Assembly: GCF_001418105.1 (NCBI RefSeq)
Contig: NZ_LIQI01000022.1
Span: 124,001 to 188,000 of the forward strand
DNA length: 64,000 nt
Source of the DNA: Lacinutrix himadriensis
Lineage (GTDB): Bacteria; Bacteroidota; Bacteroidia; Flavobacteriales; Flavobacteriaceae
Direction of reading: 5' to 3'
Below are positions 14,233 to 23,746 of the stretch, one piece after another. Position 1 is the stretch's first letter, and each line of letters starts with the position of its first letter. The translations under genes and the position numbers were made by a program. The notes beneath the pieces were generated by a model that saw only the letters and a program-made list of their open reading frames with translations, did not search any database and was not told the origin of the DNA.

Positions 14233-16731
14233 CTAAAAATTAAACCCGAAACTACCTGTAATACCAAATTTTCTGGCATCTGGATAATTGGTTTCGTCTA
14301 GATAATTTCCTCTAAAATTAAAATCAATTCTAAAGACTTTAAAGATATTATCTATACCAAAACTATATTCGTAGTACGCTTTATTCGTTGGTGCTTTATA
14401 GACTAAACCTGAAGCATTAAGCGCTCTGTTTTCATTAGAAACTTCACCAACAACCGCTCTAAAACCAATTATTTCTCTCCAGTTTAACTTACGTAAAAAA
14501 GGAATTCGGGAAAAGAAACGTCCATTAAAATTGTGTTGTATGTGCACAGATGCGTACGTATCTGTTACAAACTCGTAATAATCTAAGTTAGAAAAGGTGT
14601 TATAAATAGAAAAATAACTCTGATTTCCAGGAACGACACTTAATAGTCCTAACGGAACTTCGCCAAAGGTTTTCCCTACTTCTAGCGTAGTATATAATCT
14701 TCCTAATCCACCAACAGACCAAGGCTGTAAGTAGGAGAATTGCACCTTAGTATAATCAAAATCACTTTTAAACATGTTTTGATTACCATTGCTTACTTGT
14801 GCAAATATTCTTGCGAAATTATCGTTTGCTTCCCTACGTTCTACACCAAAACCTGTCATTTTTCTTTTCGGAAAATAAGAAACAGATAAAGAACTTTCAA
14901 ATTGTTTTACTTCCGATTCTACTCCGGTTGGAGTATTATAATCTAAACTAAACGTTGGAGATGCCGACTCTAAAGTTCTGTAGTTTCCGCTTAATCTAAA
15001 AACCACGTTTCTTACCGGCTCCATTTCAACGGCAAGACTGGTAAGATTAATAGACGTTAGTTTATCATTAGTTCCAGTACCTACAATAGATGACGACGCT
15101 AAGCTTCTACCTAAAACATCTGTGGATGTGGTTAGACTCGCTCCTATTTGTTCTACATCTCTTCGGTTTCCTCCAGAAATAATAAATCTATTTTTTTTGT
15201 TTAAAAGTACTTTTCCAGAAATACCATATTTAAACTTATCGTCTTTAAAACCATAAGCGGTATATCCTTCTATACGCCAAAGATCATTTTGTCCGAAATA
15301 CGTTCTTCCTCCAGCTCTTAATCGCACACCCTCTACTTCATTAAACCCAAAAGTGGAAAATATGGGTCCGTAATCTAAATTATAACTTGGCATTTCAATA
15401 TATCCGGATGCCAGAATGCTTCCTACATTATAAAGACGCTTAAACTTTTTAACGGTTTTTAAAGTGTCTAGCATTTTATAAACCCCTTTTTCGTCTTTAC
15501 TTAAAGCTTCCATTCGGTTATCTTCCCAAAAGTCGTCTTCTCTATTATAGACATCCTTATCGTAATTATATACTTCCTGACTGTAGAATTTTTCGTCTTT
15601 CGGGATATCAAAAGCATAATTATCATACAAAGTAGTACGCTTACCGTAAACACCGCGAGCTTCTTCTTTTTTATTAAAAGAGAAATCCGACATAAAATAA
15701 TCTCGTTTTAATAATAGTAACGAATCATTTAATACATCAAATTCTTGCTCTATATAAATTTCTTTTACCCAGTTTATATTGGCACTTTTGGAAGCTTGCA
15801 TGTTGATTTCCTTAATGGCATACGTAGTATCTGCAACCCAGAAGTCCCCTTTAAAGGTAAGTTCGTTTTTACGTCTTGGATAATAGATGATGTTGTAACA
15901 CCATTTATTATCTCTATATGTACTATCGGATAAAACGTAATTGTATGTATTAATTCCTGTTCTAGAAATTGGACTAACAAAACTCTTATCGAAAAACTTT
16001 AGATAGTTATCATAAATATCAAACTCAGAATATAGATCATTCACAAAATCAATAATGACTTGATTATCGCTAAAACCGGAGTTTTTATTTCCTAGCAAAT
16101 CTATTTTTTCTTTATTAATAGTATTGTCTCCATAAATTTTAGAAACGGCTTCATTAATAAATATTGGCAAGTATGTTTTTCCTGTAACACGAGAAGTATC
16201 TACCTCGTCAAATACAAACTCCATACCTTTAAACAGCTTACTTTTAATAAGGGAACTATCTATAGTATTAAGATCGAATTCCACTTTTTCGTATTTATCG
16301 TACTCGTATTGTTTGAATTGCTTTAAACCATTCTTTCGTTTGTGCTCCCAAACTTTTTTAAGAATAGCAATTGCAGGGTTTTCAGATTCTTTTTTAGACT
16401 GTTTTCCGGTAACAATCACCACTTCATCTAAGGATCCTTCTTCTTCTTTTAGAATAAATTTAAGATCGTAATTAACTCGTTTTTCCAGGGGAACATCTAA
16501 AGTTGCAAAACCTATAAAGGAAACAAAAACGGTATCCCAAGTAGCATCAGACTCTAAATAAAAAGTTCCATTTTCATCTGTTATAGTACCTTCGGAAGAA
16601 CCTTTAAAGATAACATTAGCAAATGCTACAGGTTCATTAAACTCATCGTATACTTTACCACTAACTTTGGTTTGTGCAACAACGGAAACGATTCCGAAAA
16701 AAAACAATAAGAGAATTAATTTAAACTTCAT
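14233..16731 (-). CDS. DUF5686 outer-membrane protein with carboxypeptidase-regulatory-like N-domain
   Basis: The 832-residue protein has a signal peptide (1-19, ending VVAQ) and a CarboxypepD_reg-like beta-sandwich (about 22-105, KVSGKVYDEFNEPVAFANVIF; ITDENGTFYL). The long DUF5686 region follows, with a beta-strand-rich C-terminal half ending in Phe (GITGSFGFNF), as expected for an outer-membrane barrel. Proteins of this family are common in Bacteroidota and their function is not established. It is probably monocistronic, between two terminators. Confidence 0.85.
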   Translation of the reverse strand: MKFKLILLLFFFGIVSVVAQTKVSGKVYDEFNEPVAFANVIFKGSSEGTITDENGTFYLESDATWDTVFVSFIGFATLDVPLEKRVNYDLKFILKEEEGSLDEVVIVTGKQSKKESENPAIAILKKVWEHKRKNGLKQFKQYEYDKYEKVEFDLNTIDSSLIKSKLFKGMEFVFDEVDTSRVTGKTYLPIFINEAVSKIYGDNTINKEKIDLLGNKNSGFSDNQVIIDFVNDLYSEFDIYDNYLKFFDKSFVSPISRTGINTYNYVLSDSTYRDNKWCYNIIYYPRRKNELTFKGDFWVADTTYAIKEINMQASKSANINWVKEIYIEQEFDVLNDSLLLLKRDYFMSDFSFNKKEEARGVYGKRTTLYDNYAFDIPKDEKFYSQEVYNYDKDVYNREDDFWEDNRMEALSKDEKGVYKMLDTLKTVKKFKRLYNVGSILASGYIEMPSYNLDYGPIFSTFGFNEVEGVRLRAGGRTYFGQNDLWRIEGYTAYGFKDDKFKYGISGKVLLNKKNRFIISGGNRRDVEQIGASLTTSTDVLGRSLASSSIVGTGTNDKLTSINLTSLAVEMEPVRNVVFRLSGNYRTLESASPTFSLDYNTPTGVESEVKQFESSLSVSYFPKRKMTGFGVERREANDNFARIFAQVSNGNQNMFKSDFDYTKVQFSYLQPWSVGGLGRLYTTLEVGKTFGEVPLGLLSVVPGNQSYFSIYNTFSNLDYYEFVTDTYASVHIQHNFNGRFFSRIPFLRKLNWREIIGFRAVVGEVSNENRALNASGLVYKAPTNKAYYEYSFGIDNIFKVFRIDFNFRGNYLDETNYPDARKFGITGSFGFNF

Positions 16732-16760
16732 TTAGTCCATCTGATTTCATTATACAAAAA

Positions 16761-16792
16761 AAACTTCATCAACAATGTTGCCAATGAAGTTT
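16761..16792 (-). terminator. terminator downstream of pdhB
   Basis: AAACTTCAT (16761-16769) pairs with ATGAAGTTT (16784-16792). On the minus strand the stem is followed by a long T-run, 23 bp past the pdhB stop. Confidence 0.6.
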
Positions 16793-16814
16793 ATATAACG
16801 AAAGAAATTAGTTT

Positions 16815-17792
16815 TTATTTATACATTACTTTTTTCACCGCTTTAACAACATCGTCACTATTTGGTAACCATTCTGCTAATAAAACTGGTGAGTAAGGTG
16901 CAGGTGTATCTGCTGTATTTATTTTTACAATTGGTGCATCTAAATAATCGAAAGCTTGCGCTTGCACTTGGTATGTAATTTCTGTAGAAACATTTCCAAA
17001 TGGCCAAGCTTCTTCTAAAATAACCAATCTATTTGTTTTTTTAACCGAAGTTAAAATAGTATTCATATCTAAAGGTCTTACGGTACGTAAATCAATAACC
17101 TCACAAGAAATACCTTCTTCTGCTAATTGGTCTGCCGCTTTGTATGCATCTTTAATAATCTTACCAAAAGATACAATAGTTACATCGGTTCCTTCTCTTT
17201 TCACTTCTGCAACTCCAATAGGAATTACATATTCTCCTTCTGGCACTTCTCCTTTATCTCCATACATTTGCTCACTTTCCATAAAAATAACTGGATCGTC
17301 ATCACGTATAGCAGCTTTTAATAAACCTTTTGCATCATAAGGATTAGATGGTACAATTACTTTTAAACCCGGAGTATTTGCAAACCAGCTTTCAAAAGCT
17401 TGAGAATGTGTTGCTCCTAATTGTCCTGCAGATCCTGTTGGACCACGAAAAACGATAGGACACTTGAATTGTCCTCCTGACATTTGTCTAATCTTAGCAG
17501 CATTATTTATAATTTGGTCAATACCAACTAAAGCGAAGTTAAAAGTCATAAACTCTACAATTGGTCTATTTCCTGTCATGGTAGAACCAACAGCAATACC
17601 AGAAAAACCAAGTTCTGCAATTGGTGTGTCTATAACACGCTTTGCACCAAACTCGTCTAACATACCTTTACTTGCTTTATATGCTCCGTTGTATTCTGCT
17701 ACTTCTTCTCCCATTAAGTAAATGCTCTCATCTCTGCGCATTTCTTCACTCATGGCTTCACAAACTGCTTCTCTAAATTGTATAGTCTTCAT
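16815..17792 (-). CDS. pdhB: pyruvate dehydrogenase E1 component, beta subunit
   Basis: The 325-residue protein is standard for the E1-beta subunit, which with E1-alpha decarboxylates pyruvate using thiamine diphosphate. Visible blocks are the N-terminal REAVCEAMSEEMRRDE, EVAEYNGAYK, the FRGPTGSAGQLGATHSQ segment and the C-terminal LAEWLPNSDDVVKAVKKV. Neither E1-alpha nor E2 is adjacent; the T9SS protein gene is divergent. A TATTTTTG -7 box lies on the minus strand at 17823-17816, close to the start. Confidence 0.95.
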   Translation of the reverse strand: MKTIQFREAVCEAMSEEMRRDESIYLMGEEVAEYNGAYKASKGMLDEFGAKRVIDTPIAELGFSGIAVGSTMTGNRPIVEFMTFNFALVGIDQIINNAAKIRQMSGGQFKCPIVFRGPTGSAGQLGATHSQAFESWFANTPGLKVIVPSNPYDAKGLLKAAIRDDDPVIFMESEQMYGDKGEVPEGEYVIPIGVAEVKREGTDVTIVSFGKIIKDAYKAADQLAEEGISCEVIDLRTVRPLDMNTILTSVKKTNRLVILEEAWPFGNVSTEITYQVQAQAFDYLDAPIVKINTADTPAPYSPVLLAEWLPNSDDVVKAVKKVMYK

Positions 17793-17815
17793 CTATTATA
17801 AATATTAAGGTGAAC

Positions 17816-17823
17816 AAAAATAG
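17816..17823 (-). promoter_or_regulatory. TAnnTTTG -7 box for pdhB
   Basis: TATTTTTG on the minus strand fits the Bacteroidota -7 consensus, 24-31 bp before the pdhB ATG. No clear -33 element is seen. Confidence 0.45.
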
Positions 17824-17887
17824 AATATTTTCATTTCCTAAATAAATTTATTATCAATATTTATCTATATTTATCTAAAATCACAAA

Positions 17888-18970
17888 ATGAATACTAAAG
17901 CTTACACTATAATTGTATTTCTTGTTTTTAATTATTTAGGGTTCACTCAAAATACAATTTTGTGTCCATTACAAGAAACTTATCTAAAAATAGAAGACCC
18001 TGTTAACGTTCCTAGTATTACAAATAACCCGGATGGAACAATAACATTAACCCATACAGAAGCTTACATTACTGATGTTTTTGCTAATTATGTGATTCAT
18101 GATTTTATTCAATCATTTCCAAATTCATCTAGTGAGTTAAGAAAATATTATAATATTTCTTTCGAAAACAGGGACCTAATTAATGAACTGTATGCAACCG
18201 TTCCATCTTCCATTTTTCAGTTAGATAATAATTATGAAACAACTCCTATTAGTAGTAATATTATCAACTATTTAGATGGCGAAGTATTTGATTTAACAAA
18301 ATATTGTTCTGATATTGAAGAAGCAGGTGAATATTGTGAAGACAATGAACAAAATGTACCAAATGATTTTTATCTAGGTATGGAGTTTAATTACGATGCA
18401 ACAAATGATTTAATGTTAGCAACAATTATTGGATCAACACCCTGTGGTAATTCATTTTCAATTTCTCTTAAAGGAGGAACCGTAAATAATACACTTCAAC
18501 TATGGATCTCTAATCCTGGAACTTCTACACCATCCAATTATGAGGATTCTTGCCATTACATAGAAGAAACGTTATATGGTATTATTGGTGTTTCTTGTTT
18601 TGAAGAATCTCATAATGGAAATATAAAAATCAATATGGACACTGGGAACGACACCTTAGTACTTGAAAGACATACCAGTACTTTCTCTACAGATTTTATG
18701 ACTTTTACAAACCACAGATTATCAACAATTGATACTGATTTTGAAAAAATAAAATTAGTTTCTAACTATAAAAACCCGTACATCAACTTCACTAATATAG
18801 AGAACGACAATTACAAAATTGAAATATTTAATGTTTCCGGAAAACAAATATTAAAAAATAAAACATTTAATAATAACTCTATTTTATCGGAAAGTTTTGC
18901 AACAGGATTGTATTTTATTAAACTTCAGAATAACAAAAAATCAAGAGTTTTCAAATTCATTAAAAATTAA
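17888..18970 (+). CDS. secreted protein with T9SS type A sorting domain
   Basis: The 360-residue protein has a signal peptide (1-20, ending GFTQ). The central part is acidic and cysteine-containing with no recognised domain. The C-terminal 75 residues match the type A T9SS sorting signal (YKIEIFNVSGKQILKNK, then LSESFATGLYFIKLQNN, ending KSRVFKFIKN). It is probably exported and anchored or released by type IX secretion. It is divergent from pdhB and probably transcribed alone. The function of the passenger is unknown. Confidence 0.8.
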   Translation: MNTKAYTIIVFLVFNYLGFTQNTILCPLQETYLKIEDPVNVPSITNNPDGTITLTHTEAYITDVFANYVIHDFIQSFPNSSSELRKYYNISFENRDLINELYATVPSSIFQLDNNYETTPISSNIINYLDGEVFDLTKYCSDIEEAGEYCEDNEQNVPNDFYLGMEFNYDATNDLMLATIIGSTPCGNSFSISLKGGTVNNTLQLWISNPGTSTPSNYEDSCHYIEETLYGIIGVSCFEESHNGNIKINMDTGNDTLVLERHTSTFSTDFMTFTNHRLSTIDTDFEKIKLVSNYKNPYINFTNIENDNYKIEIFNVSGKQILKNKTFNNNSILSESFATGLYFIKLQNNKKSRVFKFIKN

Positions 18971-18993
18971 CTTCACAAATAAAATTGTTTAAA

Positions 18994-19017
18994 ATTTACT
19001 ATGCACGCATAGTAAAT
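18994..19017. promoter_or_regulatory. near-perfect 24-bp palindrome, operator candidate upstream of etfBA (site 3 of 3)
   Basis: ACTATGCACGCATAGT is flanked by matching TTTA/AAAT-type arms; only the central A/C pair breaks the symmetry. It lies 130 bp before etfB and shares 15 of 16 core bases with the palindrome upstream of the WS/DGAT gene. Confidence 0.65.
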
Positions 19018-19147
19018 AATCAAAATATTATAATTAACTTCGTAGCCTAGAAAATAAAGCTTAGAATTTTAACTGTTAAAATGTTTTACGATATCGTTAT
19101 AGTTCTAGCCTTTACAAAAAATACAATTTTAATTTAATTATATAAAT

Positions 19148-19894
19148 ATGAAAATTTTAGTGTGTATCAGTCACGTTCCTGACACGACATCAAAAATTAA
19201 TTTTACAGAAGGAGATACAAAATTTGACACCAATGGTGTGCAATTTGTAATTAATCCTAATGATGAGTTTGGTTTAACGCGTGCTATGTGGTTTAAAGAA
19301 AAACAAGGTGCTAGTGTAACTGTTGTAAATGTTGGAGGTCCAGAAACAGAACCTACTTTACGTAAAGCTTTAGCCATTGGTGCAGATGAAGCAATTAGAA
19401 TAAACACAGAAGCTACAGATGGTTTTGCTGTTGCAAAACAATTATCGAAAGTAATTCAAGATGGAGGTTATGACTTAGTAATTGCTGGTCGTGAATCTAT
19501 TGATTATAATGGAGGAATGGTTCCAGGAATGATAGCTGGTCTTACCAATGCCAATTTTGTAAACAACTGTATTAGCCTTGAAATAGAAGGAACAAATGCA
19601 ACTGCTACCAGAGAAATTGATGGTGGAAAAGAAACCGTTACTACCTCTTTACCTTTAGTAATAGGAGGTCAAAAAGGATTAGTAGAAGAAAGTGATTTAC
19701 GTATTCCAAACATGAGAGGAATCATGATGGCTCGTAAAAAACCTTTACAAGTTGTAGAACCTGTTGCTACAGAAGCAGAAACTTCTTCTGTTAAATTTGA
19801 AAAACCAGTTCCTAAAGGCGCTGTAACTCTTGTTGCTCCAGATAATTTAGACGAATTAGTAAACTTACTTCACAACGAAGCGAAGGTAATTTAG
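19148..19894 (+). CDS. etfB: electron transfer flavoprotein, beta subunit
   Basis: The 248-residue protein begins MKILVCISHVPDTTSKI and carries the AMP/FAD-contact block AGRESIDYNGGMVPGMIAGL (about 117-136) and LRIPNMRGIMMARKKPL, all typical of EtfB. ETF accepts electrons from acyl-CoA dehydrogenases and passes them to ETF:quinone oxidoreductase. It is followed by etfA. The palindrome upstream, shared with the lipid locus, suggests control by fatty-acid status (inference). Confidence 0.95.
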   Translation: MKILVCISHVPDTTSKINFTEGDTKFDTNGVQFVINPNDEFGLTRAMWFKEKQGASVTVVNVGGPETEPTLRKALAIGADEAIRINTEATDGFAVAKQLSKVIQDGGYDLVIAGRESIDYNGGMVPGMIAGLTNANFVNNCISLEIEGTNATATREIDGGKETVTTSLPLVIGGQKGLVEESDLRIPNMRGIMMARKKPLQVVEPVATEAETSSVKFEKPVPKGAVTLVAPDNLDELVNLLHNEAKVI

Positions 19895-19910
19895 TTGTAA
19901 ATTAAATGAC

Positions 19911-19935
19911 CCCAAACTGGATTTGGGTTCTTTTT
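19911..19935 (+). terminator. terminator-like hairpin between etfB and etfA
   Basis: CCCAAA (19911-19916) pairs with TTTGGG (19922-19927), followed by TTCTTTTT. It may set the etfB:etfA transcript ratio. The stem is short, so the call is tentative. Confidence 0.35.
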
Positions 19936-19960
19936 AAAGTTTACGAAATCATTAATGAGA

Positions 19961-19978
19961 TTTCCACCTTCGTGGAAA
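19961..19978 (+). repeat. CTTC-loop hairpin in the etfA leader
   Basis: TTTCCAC and GTGGAAA arms enclose a CTTC loop, 20 bp before the etfA ATG. The same hairpin with one compensated base pair is at 23747-23764, directly before thyA. It belongs to a short interspersed family. Confidence 0.5.
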
Positions 19979-19998
19979 TAAAAAACAAAGAATATATT

Positions 19999-20958
19999 AT
20001 GTCAGTTTTAGTATATACAGAATCAGAACAAGGAAAATTTAAAAAAGTAGCTTTAGAAGTAGCTTCTTACGCCAAAGCGGTTGCTAACCAATTAGGTACC
20101 ACAGTAACAGCGGTAACTATTAACGCTAGTGATGCTAGTGTTTTAGGAAACTATGGTGTAGACAAAGTACTAAACGTTACTAACGCACAGCTAGATGCTT
20201 TTAATGCAAAAGCATACGCAGATGTTGTAAAACAAGCAGCAGAAAAAGAAGGCGCTAAAGTAGTTATTGTAAGCTCTAGTGCAGACAGTAAATATTTAGC
20301 ACCATTATTAGCCGTTGGTTTACACGCAGGATATGCTACCAATGTGGTTGAAGCGCCATCCAGCACTTCTCCTTTTACAGTAAAACGTACTGCTTTTACT
20401 AATAAAGCATTCAACATGACAACTATTAATACCGATGTAAAATTAGTTGCCGTATCTAATAATTCTTTCGGATTAGTAGAAAATTCAGGAAGCGCTTCCG
20501 CGGAAGACTTTGCTCCTGCTATTCCAGAATTTGGAGTACATGTACAATCTGTAGACAAAGCAAGTGATAAAGTAAGTATAGCAGATGCAGAAATAGTAGT
20601 TTCTGCTGGTCGTGGATTAAAAGGTCCAGAAAACTGGGGAATGATTGAAGAATTAGCAGAAGTACTTGGAGCAGCTACCGCTTGTTCTAAACCTGTTAGT
20701 GACTTAGGTTGGAGACCACATAGTGAACACGTAGGGCAAACAGGGAAACCTGTAGCATCTAACTTATACATAGCAATTGGTATCTCTGGTGCAATACAGC
20801 ACTTAGCAGGAATTAATGCTAGTAAGGTAAAAGTAGTAATAAACACAGACCCTGAAGCTCCTTTCTTTAAAGCTGCAGATTATGGTGTTGTAGGCGATGC
20901 TTTTGAAGTTGTTCCTGCTTTAATCGAAAAATTAAAAGCCTTTAAGGCGCAACAATAA
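19999..20958 (+). CDS. etfA: electron transfer flavoprotein, alpha subunit
   Basis: The start is placed at the ATG at 19999 (MSVLVYTESEQGKFKK), giving 319 residues. A longer frame from 19906 would include the intergenic hairpins. The C-terminal FAD domain shows VVSAGRGLKGPENW, KPVSDLGWRPHSEHVGQTGK, LYIAIGISGAIQHLAG and INTDPEAPFFKAADYGVVGD, all diagnostic of EtfA. It pairs with EtfB. A terminator follows at 20990-21027. Confidence 0.96.
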   Translation: MSVLVYTESEQGKFKKVALEVASYAKAVANQLGTTVTAVTINASDASVLGNYGVDKVLNVTNAQLDAFNAKAYADVVKQAAEKEGAKVVIVSSSADSKYLAPLLAVGLHAGYATNVVEAPSSTSPFTVKRTAFTNKAFNMTTINTDVKLVAVSNNSFGLVENSGSASAEDFAPAIPEFGVHVQSVDKASDKVSIADAEIVVSAGRGLKGPENWGMIEELAEVLGAATACSKPVSDLGWRPHSEHVGQTGKPVASNLYIAIGISGAIQHLAGINASKVKVVINTDPEAPFFKAADYGVVGDAFEVVPALIEKLKAFKAQQ

Positions 20959-20989
20959 ATATTTTTTTATAAATTGTATTGTTAAAAAG

Positions 20990-21027
20990 GACTGTTTAAA
21001 TTTTGTTTTGTCCTAATTTAAACAGTC
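20990..21027 (+). terminator. terminator after etfA
   Basis: GACTGTTTAAATT (20990-21002) pairs with AATTTAAACAGTC (21015-21027), followed by TTTT, 32 bp past the etfA stop. Confidence 0.65.
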
Positions 21028-21043
21028 TTTTGCGTTTTATATT

Positions 21044-21658
21044 ATGAGCTTAGTCAAGTTAAACATAAAAGGTATTTCGTATAGCCAAACTCAAAATGGC
21101 GCTTATGCCTTGATTTTAAATGAAGTGGATGGAGACAGAAAACTCCCAATAGTTATTGGTGCTTTCGAGGCTCAATCTATTGCTATTGCTTTAGAAAAAG
21201 AAATTCGTCCGCCAAGACCACTCACCCACGATTTATTCAAAAACTTTGCAGATCGATTTGATATTGTTGTAAAACAAGTAATCATTCATAAACTAGTAGA
21301 TGGGGTTTTCTATTCTAGTTTAATTTGCGAACGCGATAAAATCGAAGAAATTATTGATGCCAGAACCAGTGATGCGATTGCATTAGCTTTACGTTTTCAA
21401 GCACCAATTTTTACCTATAAAAATATTTTGGATAAAGCAGGGATTTATTTAAAAGTAAATCCGGAAAAAGAAGACGAAAACCTAGGAGACGATATTCTTT
21501 TAGATGCTTTAGTTACGGAAGAATTAGAAACAGAATCACCAAACGACACCTTTGCTAGTAAAACTATTGAAGAATTACACAATATGTTAGACGAAGCAGT
21601 TGCTAATGAAGATTATGAAAAAGCAGCGCATATAAGAGATGAGATCTCTAAACGATAA
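21044..21658 (+). CDS. bifunctional DNase/RNase family protein (DUF151) with UVR motif
   Basis: The 204-residue protein has an N-terminal bifunctional nuclease domain (about 1-140: YALILNEVDGDRKLPIVIGAFEAQSIAIALE, RPLTHDLF, DARTSDAIALALRF). A UvrB/UvrC interaction motif is at the C-terminus (about 173-204, EELHNMLDEAVANEDYEKAAHIRDE). This combination is the normal bacterial form. Biochemical role is poorly known; homologues are called nucleases. It stands alone between etfA and nupC. Confidence 0.88.
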   Translation: MSLVKLNIKGISYSQTQNGAYALILNEVDGDRKLPIVIGAFEAQSIAIALEKEIRPPRPLTHDLFKNFADRFDIVVKQVIIHKLVDGVFYSSLICERDKIEEIIDARTSDAIALALRFQAPIFTYKNILDKAGIYLKVNPEKEDENLGDDILLDALVTEELETESPNDTFASKTIEELHNMLDEAVANEDYEKAAHIRDEISKR

Positions 21659-21762
21659 CTAAATACCACCACATGATACGAGCATGCTAAAAAGTTTTTC
21701 ATCCAAGAAAATCATTAATAGCGAACAGCATGTGACGAATAAAAAAAAATAAAAATAAGCAC

Positions 21763-23430
21763 ATGAAAAATTTTGTATTAGCTATTGTAGCTATTTTTTT
21801 TGGATTTTCTACAACTGTTGCACAAGACCTAGAAAAAAAATGGATAGCAAATAACCAGAACAATAGTTTTGAAACCTTAGAACTACATCAAGGTGAATTT
21901 AATACTACAAATGCTTCCGGTGATTATATACACCAAAACAACTTATTGGTTTTTTACTACAACCAACCAAACGATACCATAAGACGGTATAAAATTAAAG
22001 AGCACACCGATTCTACTTTAGTTTTTTCAGAAAAAAATATAGACTTTCATTTTACAGCAGCTCAAGAAAAAGCAGCAACAGCATTAGCTACTCCTATAGA
22101 AACCGGGGATACCATTGTAGAAAGTCAAGGTTTTTCAATTCAAAGTTTATGGAGAGGGGTATTGGGTATGATTTCCCTTTTAGTCTTAGCATTCCTTTTT
22201 AGTAGCAATAGAAAAGCAGTAAACTGGAAAACAGTAGGACTAGGTTTAGCATTACAACTTATTATTGCCGTTGGTGTTTTAAAAATTCCTTTTGTTCAAA
22301 AAATATTCGAATGGGTTGGTGGATTATTCGTAAGTGTGCTAGATTTCACTAGAGCAGGAAGTAAATTCCTATTTGAAGGTTTGGTAGTAGACATGGATAC
22401 TTTTGGCTTTATTTTCGCTTTTCAAGTATTACCAACTATTATATTCTTTTCGGCTTTAACTTCTCTTTTATTCTATTTAGGAGTCATTCAAAAAGTAGTA
22501 AAGGCATTTGGAGTCGTATTATCTAAAGTCTTAAAAATATCTGGAGCTGAAAGTTTAAGTGTAGCAGGAAATATTTTTCTTGGACAAACCGAAGCGCCAT
22601 TACTTATCAAAGCGTATTTAGAGAAAATGAATAAGTCGGAAATGCTTCTAGTAATGATTGGAGGTATGGCAACCGTTGCCGGAGCTGTTCTAGCTGCGTA
22701 TATTGGTTTTCTTGGTGGAGATGATCCTGTTTTAAGATTACAATTTGCAAAACATTTATTAGCAGCATCGGTTATGGCTGCTCCTGGTGCCATTGTCATT
22801 TCAAAAATATTATATCCACAAACTGAAGATATCAATACAGACGTAAACGTTTCTTCCGAAAAAATAGGATCCAACATTTTAGATGCTATTGCTAACGGTA
22901 CTACGGAAGGATTAAGACTAGCTGTAAATGTTGGTGCAATGCTTTTAGTATTTGTTGCTTTTATTGCCATGGCAAACGGTATTCTTGGTTGGGTTGGAGA
23001 TGTTACTACCATTAATTCTTGGATTTCCGATAATACCGCATATCAAAGTCTATCTCTAGAACTTATTCTAGGATATATGTTTGCGCCATTAATGTGGCTA
23101 ATTGGTGTAGCTACAGAAGATATGACCTTAATGGGACAACTTCTAGGAATCAAATTAGCAGCAAGTGAGTTTGTTGGTTATATACAATTAGCAGATTTAA
23201 AAGATGCAGCAAGCGCAACACACCTAACGTATAACAAGTCTATAATCATGGCAACCTATATGTTATGTGGTTTTGCAAACTTTGCATCCATTGGTATTCA
23301 AATTGGAGGTATTGGTTCTCTTGCACCTGGACAACGTAAAACATTATCCGAATTTGGGATAAAAGCTTTAATTGGTGGTACAATTGCATCGCTAATGTCG
23401 GCAACTATTGCAGGTATGATAATAGGTTAA
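21763..23430 (+). CDS. nupC: Na+/nucleoside cotransporter (CNT family) with exported N-terminal domain
   Basis: From about residue 130 to the end (555) this is a concentrative nucleoside transporter: many membrane helices, GNIFLGQTEAPLLIKAYL, GGMATVAGAVLAAYIGFLGG, and the C-terminal CGFANFASIGIQIGGIGSLAP. The first 20 residues are a cleavable-type signal peptide (ending TTVAQ). Residues about 21-120 form a beta-rich extra domain that classic NupC lacks. This resembles a small periplasmic module seen in some Bacteroidota transporters. A terminator follows at 23614-23646. Confidence 0.92.
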   Translation: MKNFVLAIVAIFFGFSTTVAQDLEKKWIANNQNNSFETLELHQGEFNTTNASGDYIHQNNLLVFYYNQPNDTIRRYKIKEHTDSTLVFSEKNIDFHFTAAQEKAATALATPIETGDTIVESQGFSIQSLWRGVLGMISLLVLAFLFSSNRKAVNWKTVGLGLALQLIIAVGVLKIPFVQKIFEWVGGLFVSVLDFTRAGSKFLFEGLVVDMDTFGFIFAFQVLPTIIFFSALTSLLFYLGVIQKVVKAFGVVLSKVLKISGAESLSVAGNIFLGQTEAPLLIKAYLEKMNKSEMLLVMIGGMATVAGAVLAAYIGFLGGDDPVLRLQFAKHLLAASVMAAPGAIVISKILYPQTEDINTDVNVSSEKIGSNILDAIANGTTEGLRLAVNVGAMLLVFVAFIAMANGILGWVGDVTTINSWISDNTAYQSLSLELILGYMFAPLMWLIGVATEDMTLMGQLLGIKLAASEFVGYIQLADLKDAASATHLTYNKSIIMATYMLCGFANFASIGIQIGGIGSLAPGQRKTLSEFGIKALIGGTIASLMSATIAGMIIG

Positions 23431-23613
23431 CAAAAACATAATTAGCATGTGTTCCTCTCTTTAGCTAAAGAGATGTGAATTTTTATTAAAAATTCGGAGC
23501 GTTTGAAAACAAAAGAATGCAACGATTTTTTCACATTTCTTATAAGCATAACACCTTTTAAGGTCTACTTCATTAAATTAAAAAATCGTTAATAACTTTA
23601 TAATATAAATAAG

Positions 23614-23646
23614 AGCTTCAATTCATTAGAGTTGAAGCTTTTCTTT
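23614..23646 (+). terminator. terminator downstream of nupC
   Basis: AGCTTCAA (23614-23621) pairs with TTGAAGCT (23632-23639), followed by TTTCTTT. Confidence 0.55.
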
Positions 23647-23746
23647 ATTTTTATCCTGACAAAATAAATGTCATGTTGAGCGCAGTCGAAACATCTATTT
23701 CTAGACAATCCATACTGCGAATAAAATCAAGTTTAATTTAAAGAGA

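Noticed and set aside
20151-20846. A 231-codon minus-strand frame inside etfA
   Set aside because: It mirrors a highly conserved gene, has no promoter and no recognisable protein features.
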